The notes beneath the pieces are model-generated. The model was given only the letters and a program-made list of their open reading frames with translations. It had not been told where the DNA came from and did no database searches. A stretch of 48,317 bases of DNA from Acidobacteria bacterium UBA2990 (lineage in GTDB: Bacteria > Acidobacteriota > Vicinamibacteria > Vicinamibacterales > UBA8438): contig DEAE01000028.1 of assembly GCA_002347025.1 (NCBI GenBank), forward strand, positions 28,656 to 76,972. Reading direction: 5' to 3'. Below are positions 8,461 to 17,230 of the stretch, in pieces (positions within the stretch are counted from its first letter, which is position 1; each line of letters starts with the position of its first letter). A program made the position numbers and the translations under genes.

Positions 8461-10108
8461 TTAATTGCCACCAGACTGGTAGAAGGGATCGAACAGATCA
8501 AGCTTGTGCTCCCTGACCTTACTAGTAGCTGCCGTTCCATAAGTAGCGAATTCGAGCCTAGGCTCACCTTCCCGATCATACTGCGGCCACCTGGGTAGGC
8601 CCTCTCCGTTCGGGTCCCCTGTCTTCGCAAAGTTCACCCAATATTGCGACATCTGAATCGAGAGCTCGTAGTCTCGGGCATTCCAATCCAAACCAACTAA
8701 ACCAACGTTCCCAAAGGCATAGGCTAAGTCGCCCGAATGATACGCACCTGCACCCCGTCGACCGGCCGGGTAATCGAGCTGAGGACGGTCTGGCAGGTAG
8801 AGCCTGAACACCGGCGGTGCGTGGCTAAAGAAGTAAAGATAGACATCGCTAGTCTCCCCTATAGCGCGAGCCCAAGCACGCATCTGCCAGGTAAAGTTAC
8901 GGTCGGCGGCAATTGCCTGACCCGCCGTTCTGGTCGAAGAGTCCAGTTCACGGGCGTAGGCTGCAAGTAGGTCACCCGTTTGATTTCCATACTGGTCTCG
9001 AAGGTCCGCCTCAAACTCCTCTCGATCGGGCTCAGCCATACCAACATAGAGAGTGCTTCCCTCATTCGACAACGACCCCACTATCACCGGTACCCGGTTG
9101 TGAGCCCCGACTCGGAAGATTTCATCGGCAGTATCCGATAGAAGCCACCCGTCGACAACCACACCCGTAGCCCGCCCGGAAGCTCGTTGGGCTTGAAGAA
9201 CCTCAGCAGGGTCGGCAGCCCTAAGCGACGCAGCAGCCTCAAGACCTTGGCCAGCGATCCCAAGTTCGGAGGCAATCGCCAAGCCAATGTCATGTCCGGA
9301 AACTGCTGTCGCCGAACCGCCGGTCTCTTTCAGATGAGCCCGAGGCGAACCGAAACAGCCACCAGAATGGCCGATCGCCTTATGAAACAGACCTTCGGCC
9401 AACGTCGTAGCCTGAAGGGCACACAGACCATGACCCGGCCGACTGACCAAAAATCGTCACATTCGAGGGATCGCCACCAAACGCAGCAATATTGTCACGC
9501 ACCCATTCAAGCGCCGCTATGTGATCCAAGATACCGTAGTTACCGGACGAGCCATGGGACGATTCTGCTGTCAAGGCCGGGTGCGCCGAGAACCCAAGGG
9601 GGCCGAGACGGTAATTCGCCGTCACTAGAAGGACCCCCTTGCGAGCCATATTAGTGCCGTCAAAAATTCTCGCACTGCCAACCCCAGAACTATGCCCCCC
9701 GCCGTGGAACCACACCATTACAGGAAGCCGATCTCCAGCATTAGTCGGAGTCCAGATATTGAGCGTGAGGCAGTCTTCGCTCCGAGGCAGGTCACCACGG
9801 CCGTAGGGGGAATTGTCACCGTTACGAGTCTGCCAACAGGCCGGTCCAAACTCAGCCGCCGATACCGTACCGTCCCAAGGCTCGACAGCAAGCGGTGGGC
9901 GCCAGCGGAGGTCACGAACCGGCGGCCTAGCGAACGCCACCCCACGAAAAACGGATACTCCACCCTCCGCATCCGCCCAACGTCCCTCAAGCTTACCAAC
10001 GGAAGTCTGCACCACTGGATTTCGGGATGATGCTTGCGAAAGAACCAAGCTTTCACCACACACCAAGGCCACTAGACCACACACAACGGCCACCACTGTC
10101 TTGCGCAT
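8461..10108 (-). pseudogene. Secreted type-B carboxylesterase with one frameshift
   Basis: Serine hydrolase of the type-B carboxylesterase family, about 549 aa if repaired. The first part (start 10108) has a signal peptide ending near LSQA, the oxyanion region VWFHGGGH, EDCLTLNIW and the nucleophile elbow GQSAG (Ser about 223). The frame then breaks at a TGTGTG tract (9420-9425). The second frame resumes with CALQATTLAEGLFHKAIGHSGG and continues through GSLSNEGS (acid) and AYHSGDLAYAFGN (catalytic His) to the normal end. Loss of one GT unit (2 nt) from the tract explains the break exactly. ATG 10108 has AGGAGAT upstream. Because everything else is intact, an assembly or sequencing error, a very recent mutation, or slippage at the repeat are all possible. 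Confidence 0.85.
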
Positions 10109-10172
10109 GTTGTATCTCCTGCCTCTGCTAAGGGGTATTCTACAAACCAAAAACCTTAAAAGGAGTAGGAAC

Positions 10173-10652
10173 ATGGTTAGAAAGATCGTCCTCGTCGCAC
10201 TTGCACTCGGACTCTCGACGACCACGTTGGTTGGACAGATCAAAATCCTCAGCCAAGCCCCAGCTGACAGTGCTGCCGATTTTCCACTAGCCGAGATTGA
10301 AGCCATTATTGAGAATATGGATGAAGACCACCGGGAAACGACACGCTTGCTCGCGGGCAATAGCTTTAACGTGAACATCAGGAGACTCAAGGATGCTGAA
10401 ACCGCTTTGATGCACCCAAGAACCACCGACGTCTACGTAGTTCGCGAAGGCTCAGGCGTCCTGGTAACTGGAGGGCAAATCGTCGATGAACGTGGTGAAC
10501 CAGTTGACGGACAGAGAGGCGCCGCCATTCGAGGGGGGGTGGAAAGACGCATTAGTGCCGGCGACCTAATTTTCATTCCGGCTGGTGTGGCGCACGGTAT
10601 CCGCGATACCAAGGGAATCACCTGGTTCAATATCCGATTCGACACCAAGTGA
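10173..10652 (+). CDS. Secreted cupin-domain protein (159 aa)
   Basis: Small exported beta-barrel protein. The leader (residues 1-21, ending near LVGQ) is a signal peptide; the remainder is a cupin. The second cupin motif is clear: GDLIFIPAGVAHGI with His, and the first motif region includes HPRTTDVYVVREGSGVLVTG, where the usual two adjacent His ligands are reduced to one. Metal binding is therefore uncertain. ATG 10173 has AGGAGTAGG about 2-10 nt upstream. It is transcribed divergently from the carboxylesterase across 64 bp that must hold both promoters. The function may be binding or isomerising a small molecule outside the cell; no substrate can be assigned. It stops at TGA, a normal use of that codon in this genome. 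Confidence 0.83.
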   Translation: MVRKIVLVALALGLSTTTLVGQIKILSQAPADSAADFPLAEIEAIIENMDEDHRETTRLLAGNSFNVNIRRLKDAETALMHPRTTDVYVVREGSGVLVTGGQIVDERGEPVDGQRGAAIRGGVERRISAGDLIFIPAGVAHGIRDTKGITWFNIRFDTK

Positions 10653-10684
10653 TTCCGGTGGTCCCAACCCCAAGGCTCCAAGCC

Positions 10685-10715
10685 CGCCCGGTCGGCTCAT
10701 GAGGCCGACCGGGCG
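10685..10715. terminator. Strong bidirectional terminator-type hairpin
   Basis: A perfect 12-bp GC-rich stem (10685-10696 with 10704-10715) closes a 7-nt loop. It lies between two convergent genes, the cupin (plus, ending 10652) and the tannase-like esterase (minus, ending 10764). No U run follows on either strand, so it may serve mainly as a transcript 3' end stabiliser. Confidence 0.6.
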
Positions 10716-10763
10716 AACACTAACCCTCATCCCTTCAGGCTTGACAGGAAAACGGCTTAGCCA

Positions 10764-12341
10764 TTAACGCACTTGGCAGACGAAGTTCTCAGCTTCGTCA
10801 GTGCTCCCGTTACCGGAATACACGGCCTGTTGAGGATAGGGACATAGTGGACGTGTTCGATCCACCACTCCATCCCGCTCACGCGAAGCAAGAATAGAGT
10901 CCGGAGCCTTTCCTTCTTCAACCCACTCTTCAAGCGCTGTAAGCATGTCAAAACGGCTAGGCCCCTCACCGCCACCACAGTGCCCCATACCTGGCACCAT
11001 GAACAGTCGATATGAATCGTGGACTTCTTCCGCACCACCAACCGTCTCGACGACCCGTCGATAGTACTGGGTCGCATTCGCTGGCGAAATCTGAGGGTCA
11101 CTCCAGCCATGGTACGAAATCAATTTTCCACCCTGGTCAAAAAATGGTGCCAAGTTGGGATCCAACGCATTGAGGGTGTCATTATCCACTTCCTCAGCCT
11201 GGACAATGTCGGTCTCGAAGTTGAACTGGTCGACCGTCCATTCCGGATCGGCAAACGTAAGGTAACGGAACTGTTCAAGGCCCGTATCACGCGCTGATCG
11301 GGTCCAGCCTAAATCTGTCCACCCCAGTTCGCTACCAGGGTACAGCCCGGTGATAGGCCGACCCGAGCGGGGGTTCTCCGGTGACGAGTAGAGCATACGC
11401 ACCGTGTTTACTTGCGACGCTGTCAGGCACGAATCGCTCTCAGTTCCGGAACACTGAAGCACAGCCGGGTCGAACGAACAACTTTCCGGGTCACTGACAA
11501 CACCGTCCGTCACACCGTCATCGGCGTCACAGGCTTTGATCGCTGCTTCGTGTACCAGCTGGCGTTTTTCGACCAAGAGTCTGGCTGATTCATCAGCTTC
11601 GAGCGGCTTGGCAACACGCAAAGAGGCCCCTGCCCTGCCAGTCCAGTCGTTTCCTGGTGCTCCTGCAATGATGCCATCAAAATCCCCAGGAAATCGCTGA
11701 GCCTCCTTCATCGCTTGGCGCCCACCTGCAGAACACCCGTTCCAATAGGAATATCGGAGCCCCTCTTCGTAATGGGCAGCAATTGCCGCCTTCGCCATGA
11801 CGGTCATCTCGTGCACTGACCTCCAACCAAAATCAGCGACCTTTTCTGGATGCCCGAGACCAAAACTGGCAGTGTTACCCTCATGCCCCGTATCTGTCGA
11901 ACTCGTCGCATAGCCACGACTCAATGCAGCAGCCATAGAGTTGTGCCGAATAGACCCAGTGAAGGCGCCATTGCCAACCGCTTGATACTTGCCGTTCCAG
12001 TCGGCCACAGGCAACCAAACCTCAACCTTGATGTCTGAATCGCTAGAAGGCGTAAGGGTTGCAGTCACCCGACAAAAGGCTGGGAGGCTACCGTAGGTCC
12101 TAGCAGCTGCTGCCAGTGCTCGCTCCCCGGAGGCCCCAGGAGGGATGAACGCGCCCGCTTCGACCACCTCCGCACCCGTGATACTTGTGTCGACCAGCAT
12201 CAACGACGCCAGACTGGAACAAGAAGCTGCTCCCTCTGGAGCCACCTGACCACCACGTGCGGTGGTCGTAGTGACTGTTGTAGCGACAGTCAGCACCGTC
12301 GCGATAATGACTGCCGTTGCAATTGTATAGAGCCTAGTCAT
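10764..12341 (-). CDS. Tannase/feruloyl esterase family secreted enzyme (525 aa)
   Basis: Serine esterase of the tannase/feruloyl esterase family, expected to hydrolyse aromatic esters such as those of plant or algal phenolics. The nucleophile motif is GCSAGGRQ, followed by the typical AQRFPGDFDGIIAGAPG. The C-terminal YRLFMVPGMGHCGGGEGP supplies the catalytic His and a conserved Cys. Two Cys regions around ACDADDGVTDGVVSDP form the characteristic calcium-binding and disulfide area. A signal peptide ends near TTTARG. The start is set at ATG 12341 (MTRLYTIATAVII), 16 nt after the stop of the upstream gene, with GAGGAC before it; longer starts overlap that gene. It is probably co-transcribed with 12358-13380. 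Confidence 0.9.
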   Translation of the reverse strand: MTRLYTIATAVIIATVLTVATTVTTTTARGGQVAPEGAASCSSLASLMLVDTSITGAEVVEAGAFIPPGASGERALAAAARTYGSLPAFCRVTATLTPSSDSDIKVEVWLPVADWNGKYQAVGNGAFTGSIRHNSMAAALSRGYATSSTDTGHEGNTASFGLGHPEKVADFGWRSVHEMTVMAKAAIAAHYEEGLRYSYWNGCSAGGRQAMKEAQRFPGDFDGIIAGAPGNDWTGRAGASLRVAKPLEADESARLLVEKRQLVHEAAIKACDADDGVTDGVVSDPESCSFDPAVLQCSGTESDSCLTASQVNTVRMLYSSPENPRSGRPITGLYPGSELGWTDLGWTRSARDTGLEQFRYLTFADPEWTVDQFNFETDIVQAEEVDNDTLNALDPNLAPFFDQGGKLISYHGWSDPQISPANATQYYRRVVETVGGAEEVHDSYRLFMVPGMGHCGGGEGPSRFDMLTALEEWVEEGKAPDSILASRERDGVVDRTRPLCPYPQQAVYSGNGSTDEAENFVCQVR

Positions 12342-12357
12342 AGTTACATGTCCTCGC

Positions 12358-13380
12358 TTAGTTCGAGCCTCCGCCTGCATCACCTTCAGCCTTCTCAAGT
12401 GCTCGAGCCCCTGCCATGATCCCTTCCATTCCAATGTTGCCCTCATGGCAGGCGTATTCAAACAGGGGATCCTGTGTAGATTGAAGCGGAATCATGGCTG
12501 TCCACGGTGCCACCCAAGTCTTCGGATCCGTCATGGTTACCTCGTATTGCAGGACTCCGTCGCTCACCAAAGTGAAGCGCTCTAGGACATGTAGGCCATC
12601 GTTCGCCCCCATGATTGACGCACGCGGCGAATAGTTTGCAGTTTCGATCACCAGTGTGTCGCCCTCAAAGTGCCCGCGGGAATCACCGTGCAACTGCCGT
12701 ATGTTCTCACTGACATGTGGACCTCCATCGAGTGGAATCACACGTGCCCCCCCCATCTCCTGATACACGACGACATGGGTGGCTGACTGGAAGATCTGGA
12801 TGTAACTGTTGTAGCCGGCACCAAGCCTTGGAGCACCCCAGCTGATACACCGCTCGCCGAGACTGCGATCTTCTGGGCCCCAAGCATGCCTCTGCCGGGC
12901 TTCGGATCGCTGCGCTTGTCTATCCAATGCTAACTGGGTCCGAGCTGGAAGTCGTCCATCCGCAGGATCAATAATTAAGGACGTCCTGTTGTCCCACTCT
13001 CTCTCCACCATCCAGAACTGATTGTAGTTTCCAGTCTGTGTATCGCGAGATGAGAACGTCTGTGCCTCGGCCAGTGCAGCCGCAAACACACTATCCCCAA
13101 AGGCAGCATCTCCAGAATCGCTACTAAACAACTCCCCCGCACGGGCCTGTAACGCAGCGACTTCTTCATCCGTCAGTGTCTCACGACCGCCCAGTATTTC
13201 CGGTCGTTCTAAAGGAGTCACATTGTTATTAGACCAAACACCCTGTAAATTCGGCTGGCCATCAGCCGTACGCGAAGCAGTCCAAGCACTAGACTGACCC
13301 GCAGCAGGCACAGCTCCAAAAATCACGACCGCGCACACACACAAGGTCACACCTAGAGAAATAACCGATTGCAGTTTCAC
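12358..13380 (-). CDS. Conserved secreted protein of unknown function (340 aa)
   Basis: Exported protein with a clean signal peptide (residues 1-29, ending AAGQ) and the segment TADGQPNLQGVWSNN, a hallmark of a large uncharacterised family that is abundant in Acidobacteriota. Other conserved-looking stretches are LGERCISWGAPR, HVVVYQEMGGARVIPLDG, HGDSRGHFEGDTLVIET and LFEYACHEGN. Many Trp, Asp and Gly residues suggest a beta-rich fold. GTG 13380 has GGGAGG about 6 nt upstream. A 6-bp hairpin (13391-13396 with 13405-13410) ends right at that ribosome site and could modulate initiation. The tannase-like esterase starts 16 nt after its stop, so the two probably form one operon. I cannot assign a reaction. 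Confidence 0.8.
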   Translation of the reverse strand: MKLQSVISLGVTLCVCAVVIFGAVPAAGQSSAWTASRTADGQPNLQGVWSNNNVTPLERPEILGGRETLTDEEVAALQARAGELFSSDSGDAAFGDSVFAAALAEAQTFSSRDTQTGNYNQFWMVEREWDNRTSLIIDPADGRLPARTQLALDRQAQRSEARQRHAWGPEDRSLGERCISWGAPRLGAGYNSYIQIFQSATHVVVYQEMGGARVIPLDGGPHVSENIRQLHGDSRGHFEGDTLVIETANYSPRASIMGANDGLHVLERFTLVSDGVLQYEVTMTDPKTWVAPWTAMIPLQSTQDPLFEYACHEGNIGMEGIMAGARALEKAEGDAGGGSN

Positions 13381-13490
13381 AGTGCCCTCCCAACTCCGAG
13401 TACCGAGTTGTCCAACAAATTGTCAAGCCTTGCCAGTGAAGAATACCACTAGGAGCCTCTCATTTCGATGTTCCGTCGGCACCAGCCGCT

Positions 13491-14450
13491 CTACCGGCCT
13501 GTATCCAACCATTCGAGGATTCTCGGAGTGACATACTCGGGCACCTCATTGTGTGGCCCATGGCCCACCCCTGGCAGTATGTGTATTGTCAGCTCACCTT
13601 CAACCCACCCCCACATATCGTTAAGGGTGGCATTCTGAAACGGTCCACTGTCCTTCCCATAGATAAACAAGGTTGGCGCCAAAACAGGAGGAAATGCACC
13701 GAGCTTATATCCAAAACCCTCCGTATCGAGAGTCACGGGAGATCTAGGCCAGTTGGCTTTATAAAAATTGACAATGGACTCTGCATACATCCGGTCGTAG
13801 GCCTCGCTTCGCAACCGGGCCAGCTCTGAGGTGTCGTCCAGCCTAGCCGACCGACTTCGAAGCCGATCGCCGAACTCTGCCCCAGCACTCGGATTTTCCT
13901 GCATATTACGTTGAAAGGTGCTGGAACGTTGTTGATCGGGGTTATCCACCAACTCTCGAATCAATCCAGCAGGATGGATCGACCCCAGTGAGATCAGACG
14001 TTCGGTCCGATCGGGATACGTCATCGCAAAGTGCCATGCGTGCAATCCACCACTATCTTGACCGATGATAGTCGCGCGAACCTCTCCAAAATGGTCGATG
14101 ATGGCATTGATATCGTCGGCAATTTTCGCCGAGGCATAGTGCTCGACCCCTTCGGGCTTATCACTCTCGTCAGTACCTCGCGTCGACATCGACACGACCC
14201 GATAACGCTCAGAGAGTGCCACCATCTGATGCCTAAAGTCGAACCAAGGTCCGGTGATACTGTGAACAAAAACAACCAGCGGCCCCTGGCCGGCTGTGTG
14301 GTAGACAATGTTGACGCCCCCGGAATCGACGCTACCCCTCTCCATGTCAGTGGAACGTCCCATCCAATCTGTAATAGTTACCTGTGCAGAGACCCCAATG
14401 GGCACAAACCCAAGCATCATGGCCACAGCAAGGACATAGATAGTTCTCAC
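13491..14450 (-). CDS. Secreted alpha/beta hydrolase, epoxide-hydrolase-like (319 aa)
   Basis: Alpha/beta-hydrolase fold enzyme. The nucleophile elbow is IIGQDSGG, with Asp rather than Ser, as in epoxide hydrolases and haloalkane dehalogenases. The catalytic His is in LPGVGHGPHNEVPE. The oxyanion HGxP motif is altered to HSITGPW. Landmarks RVVSMSTRGTDESDKP and DDINAIIDHFG fit the epoxide hydrolase group. The start is placed at GTG 14450, because GGAGG lies 6 nt upstream and this gives a compact signal peptide ending VSAQ; an upstream TTG at 14477 has no ribosome site. It is a single gene, with its promoter in the gap shared with the divergent membrane-protein pair. Export is unusual for soluble epoxide hydrolases; the substrate is unknown. 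Confidence 0.85.
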   Translation of the reverse strand: MRTIYVLAVAMMLGFVPIGVSAQVTITDWMGRSTDMERGSVDSGGVNIVYHTAGQGPLVVFVHSITGPWFDFRHQMVALSERYRVVSMSTRGTDESDKPEGVEHYASAKIADDINAIIDHFGEVRATIIGQDSGGLHAWHFAMTYPDRTERLISLGSIHPAGLIRELVDNPDQQRSSTFQRNMQENPSAGAEFGDRLRSRSARLDDTSELARLRSEAYDRMYAESIVNFYKANWPRSPVTLDTEGFGYKLGAFPPVLAPTLFIYGKDSGPFQNATLNDMWGWVEGELTIHILPGVGHGPHNEVPEYVTPRILEWLDTGR

Positions 14451-14775
14451 ACACCGCCTCCGATCCACCGTAATCAACTCTGGGGAGGATCACCGCCCAT
14501 CCCCTCCCTCTTTCTAGCTCTCAATCGAACCGACCAGCGCTAACATCAGAAGAGCCAACAGGACATGACGATACTACAGGGCCTAACGGTCAGCCCAGAA
14601 GAAACCGAGTGGGAAGTCTGCCAACATCCCAGAGACCTCCAAGAGCTCAATCAGGACGAATTCTAAGGTTCGAATGATATATTGCGGGTACTGGATCTGG
14701 CGTCAGGCCCGGCACCATCGATAGGTTAGCCGCTAGAAAGACAATTAACCAAACCTCGAACCTACGAGAGACATT
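14451..14775. other. Divergent intergenic region, 325 bp
   Basis: It separates the minus-strand hydrolase from the plus-strand membrane-protein pair and must contain both promoters. I see no RNA gene, coding potential or strong hairpin. An AT-rich stretch near 14673-14685 is the best candidate promoter area, but no convincing -35/-10 pair stands out. Confidence 0.5.
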
Positions 14776-15297
14776 ATGAAGGAGAGCTTGGCGGTCGCCC
14801 TGGCAGAAAGCCAGGCTCGTGAATTTGCAATTTATCTTCTCGGAAACATCCCGGGTCTGCCCCCTATTGCACAGTCGGTCCATATCCTTGGAATCGCTGT
14901 CGTTATGAGTTCGACCATCATGGTCAACCTGCGATTCCTTGGTCTAGCACTGCCTAGCCAAAACGTCAGTGAGATGATTGACCGTCTAATGCCTTGGACG
15001 TTCTGGGCACTCCCTGTCAACGCCGTCACCGGTCTGCTATTTGTGGTAGCTCGACCAGATCGGTATTTCTATAACCCCGTGTTCACGTGGAAGTTTTCCT
15101 GCCTCGTTCCTGCAGTGACATTGGCTGTCATTGTTTTCTGGTTGAACCGGAGCGCACCGGGGTTCTGGGAAGAATCGCCTGGCCGCCGCATTTCGGCTCG
15201 CGCTATCGCCGCCGTTTCTTTAATACTTTGGATTGGAGTTGTGCTAGCGGGCCGCTGGATTGCCTATTCAGACTATCTGTATTTCCTCTACGAGTGA
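14776..15297 (+). CDS. DUF6644-like integral membrane protein, copy 1 (173 aa)
   Basis: Small polytopic membrane protein with four or five hydrophobic segments (about residues 28-52, 73-93, 104-124, 142-162). Landmarks are IAQSVHILGIAVVMSSTIMVNLRFLGL, RLMPWTFWALPVNAVTGLLF, and ILWIGVVLAGRWIAY. The paired His in the first membrane segment and the conserved Trp/Arg positions are shared with the next gene, which suggests tandem duplication. The family resembles small heme- or quinone-associated membrane subunits, but its role is unknown. ATG 14776 has GAGAG about 7 nt upstream. The downstream copy starts 10 nt after the TGA stop, so they form a bicistronic unit. Confidence 0.8.
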   Translation: MKESLAVALAESQAREFAIYLLGNIPGLPPIAQSVHILGIAVVMSSTIMVNLRFLGLALPSQNVSEMIDRLMPWTFWALPVNAVTGLLFVVARPDRYFYNPVFTWKFSCLVPAVTLAVIVFWLNRSAPGFWEESPGRRISARAIAAVSLILWIGVVLAGRWIAYSDYLYFLYE

Positions 15298-15307
15298 GAA
15301 CCGCACC

Positions 15308-15796
15308 ATGCCCTTCACCGAATTCTGGACCTGGCTTGAGTCACGACCACTTGCCGAGCACATTGGGTTTACCTGGTGGTTTCCATTCCTGGAATCGATA
15401 CACGTCCTTGCGGTCGGCCTAGTGGTAGGGTCGATCTTGATGGTTGACCTGAGGCTTCTAGGTCTAACCGCGCTCCGGCTACCAGCCAGCCTGATGACCC
15501 GGGAACTCATCCCATGGACCTGGGGAGCTTTCATACTGGCGGTTATAACTGGAACAGGGCTATTCATGACCAGAGCTAGTGTCTACATAGAGAACCCCGC
15601 TTTCCAGATCAAACTCGCCAGCCTCGTCTTGGCCGGTGCCAATATGGGATGGTTTCAGCTGAAAACCTTTAAGGACGTAGACCAGTGGGACACGTTCGTA
15701 GTGACACCGCCAGCCGCCAAACTAGCCGGAGCAGCCTCGCTCCTCCTCTGGGTCATTGTCGTATTCGCCGGCCGCTGGGTTGGACACATCATCTGA
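15308..15796 (+). CDS. DUF6644-like integral membrane protein, copy 2 (162 aa)
   Basis: Paralogue of the preceding gene with the same membrane topology: LESIHVLAVGLVVGSILMVDLRLLGL aligns with the first copy's IAQSVHILGIAVVMSS segment, ELIPWTWGAFILAVITGTGLF with its MPWTFW segment, and LLLWVIVVFAGRWVGH with its C-terminal ILWIGVVLAGRW. The His in the first membrane segment and the GRW near the C-terminus are conserved in both, which suggests a hetero-oligomer or a shared cofactor. The start at ATG 15308 places it 10 nt after the first copy; longer starts overlap that gene. No enzymatic domain is present. Confidence 0.8.
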   Translation: MPFTEFWTWLESRPLAEHIGFTWWFPFLESIHVLAVGLVVGSILMVDLRLLGLTALRLPASLMTRELIPWTWGAFILAVITGTGLFMTRASVYIENPAFQIKLASLVLAGANMGWFQLKTFKDVDQWDTFVVTPPAAKLAGAASLLLWVIVVFAGRWVGHII

Positions 15797-15802
15797 GGGG
15801 AA

Positions 15803-15831
15803 TTCATCGCAGCGCCCTAGGCTGCAATGAA
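15803..15831. terminator. Bidirectional hairpin between convergent genes
   Basis: TTCAT-c-GCAGC (15803-15813) pairs with GCTGC-a-ATGAA (15821-15831), giving ten base pairs with one internal mismatch around a 7-nt loop. It lies just past the membrane-protein stop (15796) and before the DUF1552 stop (15899), so it can serve both convergent transcripts. Confidence 0.45.
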
Positions 15832-15898
15832 GCTACATTAAAAGAAAAAGGGATGTGCCCTAAGACCAGCCCCCTTATCGGTTTACCCCGGCCTGGTG

Positions 15899-17230
15899 TC
15901 ACACGCCAGTTAACGGCTCAAGCGGCAACCGACCAGTGCTGTGACCAAGAGAGTCAATCTCAACACCCATCTTGTCAAGCAAAGCTAGATGCAAATTCGC
16001 CAGAGGGGTGTCTTCGGAATATTTGACGTGACGCCCGCTACCGGATGGTCCACCTGCCAGCAAAATAGGTAAGTTAGTCGACGCATGGGCATTGCTGTCA
16101 GCCATCCCGGCGCCATAGATAATCATAGAGTGATCCAGTAGAGACCCATCCCCATCTGGGGTCTTACTGAGGCGGTCAACAAATTCAGAGAAGAGTTGTA
16201 CATGATACTGGTTGATCTTGGTCAATTTGGCCAGTTTCTCTGGGTCTCTCTGATGGTGCGAAATCGGATGGTGAGCGTCAGGCACTCCAATTTCAGCGTA
16301 AGTGCGACCAGTAATCTCACGACCCATCATAAATGTTGCAACCCTGGTGAGATCGGTTTCGTAGGCAAGTGCCATCAGATCGAACATCAGTTTGGCGTGT
16401 GCTCCAACATTATCCGGAATCCCAGCCGGCTGCTCCACCACTGGCAACTCCCGATCACTTTGTGACTCAGCCATCTGGATCCTGCGTTCGACATCTCGCA
16501 CCGCCTCCAGATACTGACTAAGTTTCGCTTGGTCAGCTACGCCGAGCTGCCGCGAAAGATCAGCAGCGCGCTCTGTCACTGAATCGAGCAAACTAGCATC
16601 CTTCGCCAGGCGTGCCTGTCGGATAACAGGATCCGTACTGCCCGTGTCACCAAACAGCCGCTCAAATACAGCCCGCGGGTTATTCTCCATCGGCAAGGGG
16701 GTTGTCTCATTCGCCCAAGCGATCGTGTTTGTATAGGCGCAACTAAAGCCATCATCACAGGAGCCGGCAAAATCACGCCCATCAAGGGCAAGCTCCAAGG
16801 TTGCCAACTGAGTCTCTCGGCCATGAACTCGACCTGCTATCTGGTCCATCGACACCCCACCGCGAAGGTCAGAACCGTCATCTGGCTTCGAGGGCATCCC
16901 AGTCAAAAACCGGGTGGACGACCGTGCGTGTGGACCTTCACTTTCAACGCCGTGCATCCCTGACAACACCTGAACGTGTGACCGGTAAGGCTCGAGTGGT
17001 TGCAAAATAGTCGGAAAATCAAAATCGGAACCTTCGGTCTCAGGTGTCCACTGAGGCATCATCATCCCGTTTGGTACATAAACCACTCCAAGACGACGCA
17101 CAGCCCTCGCCGCCGAATTCCTCAACGCTGCAAAAGCTGGCACCATACCATCAAGAAGGGGCAATGCCAGTGAAGCTCCCAAACCTCGAAGCACAGTCCT
17201 ACGACCTATCGCTTTTTGAGTAACGATCAT
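15899..17230 (-). CDS. DUF1552 family secreted protein, Tat-type leader (443 aa)
   Basis: DUF1552 protein, a relative of DUF1501 in the alkaline-phosphatase-like superfamily, with unproven activity. The leader AIGRRTVLRGLGASLALPLLDG has a twin-arginine motif, so Tat export is likely. Family landmarks are VVYVPNGMMMPQW, VQVLSGMHG, ARSSTRFLTG, SMDQIAGRV, SCAYTNTIAW and MIIYGAGMADSNAH. ATG 17230 overlaps the TGA of the upstream DUF1592 gene as ATGA, a classic translational coupling signal; longer starts lie inside that gene. DUF1592 and DUF1552 proteins occur as an obligate pair in Planctomycetota and Acidobacteriota, which supports joint function. Confidence 0.92.
   Translation of the reverse strand: MIVTQKAIGRRTVLRGLGASLALPLLDGMVPAFAALRNSAARAVRRLGVVYVPNGMMMPQWTPETEGSDFDFPTILQPLEPYRSHVQVLSGMHGVESEGPHARSSTRFLTGMPSKPDDGSDLRGGVSMDQIAGRVHGRETQLATLELALDGRDFAGSCDDGFSCAYTNTIAWANETTPLPMENNPRAVFERLFGDTGSTDPVIRQARLAKDASLLDSVTERAADLSRQLGVADQAKLSQYLEAVRDVERRIQMAESQSDRELPVVEQPAGIPDNVGAHAKLMFDLMALAYETDLTRVATFMMGREITGRTYAEIGVPDAHHPISHHQRDPEKLAKLTKINQYHVQLFSEFVDRLSKTPDGDGSLLDHSMIIYGAGMADSNAHASTNLPILLAGGPSGSGRHVKYSEDTPLANLHLALLDKMGVEIDSLGHSTGRLPLEPLTGV

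Noticed and set aside
9813..10172. A long N-terminal extension of the cupin gene
   Set aside because: The extension overlaps the carboxylesterase coding region; ATG 10173 has a strong ribosome site and begins a signal peptide.
10109..10426. An N-terminal extension of the carboxylesterase
   Set aside because: It is antisense to the cupin gene; ATG 10108 has AGGAGAT and begins a signal peptide.
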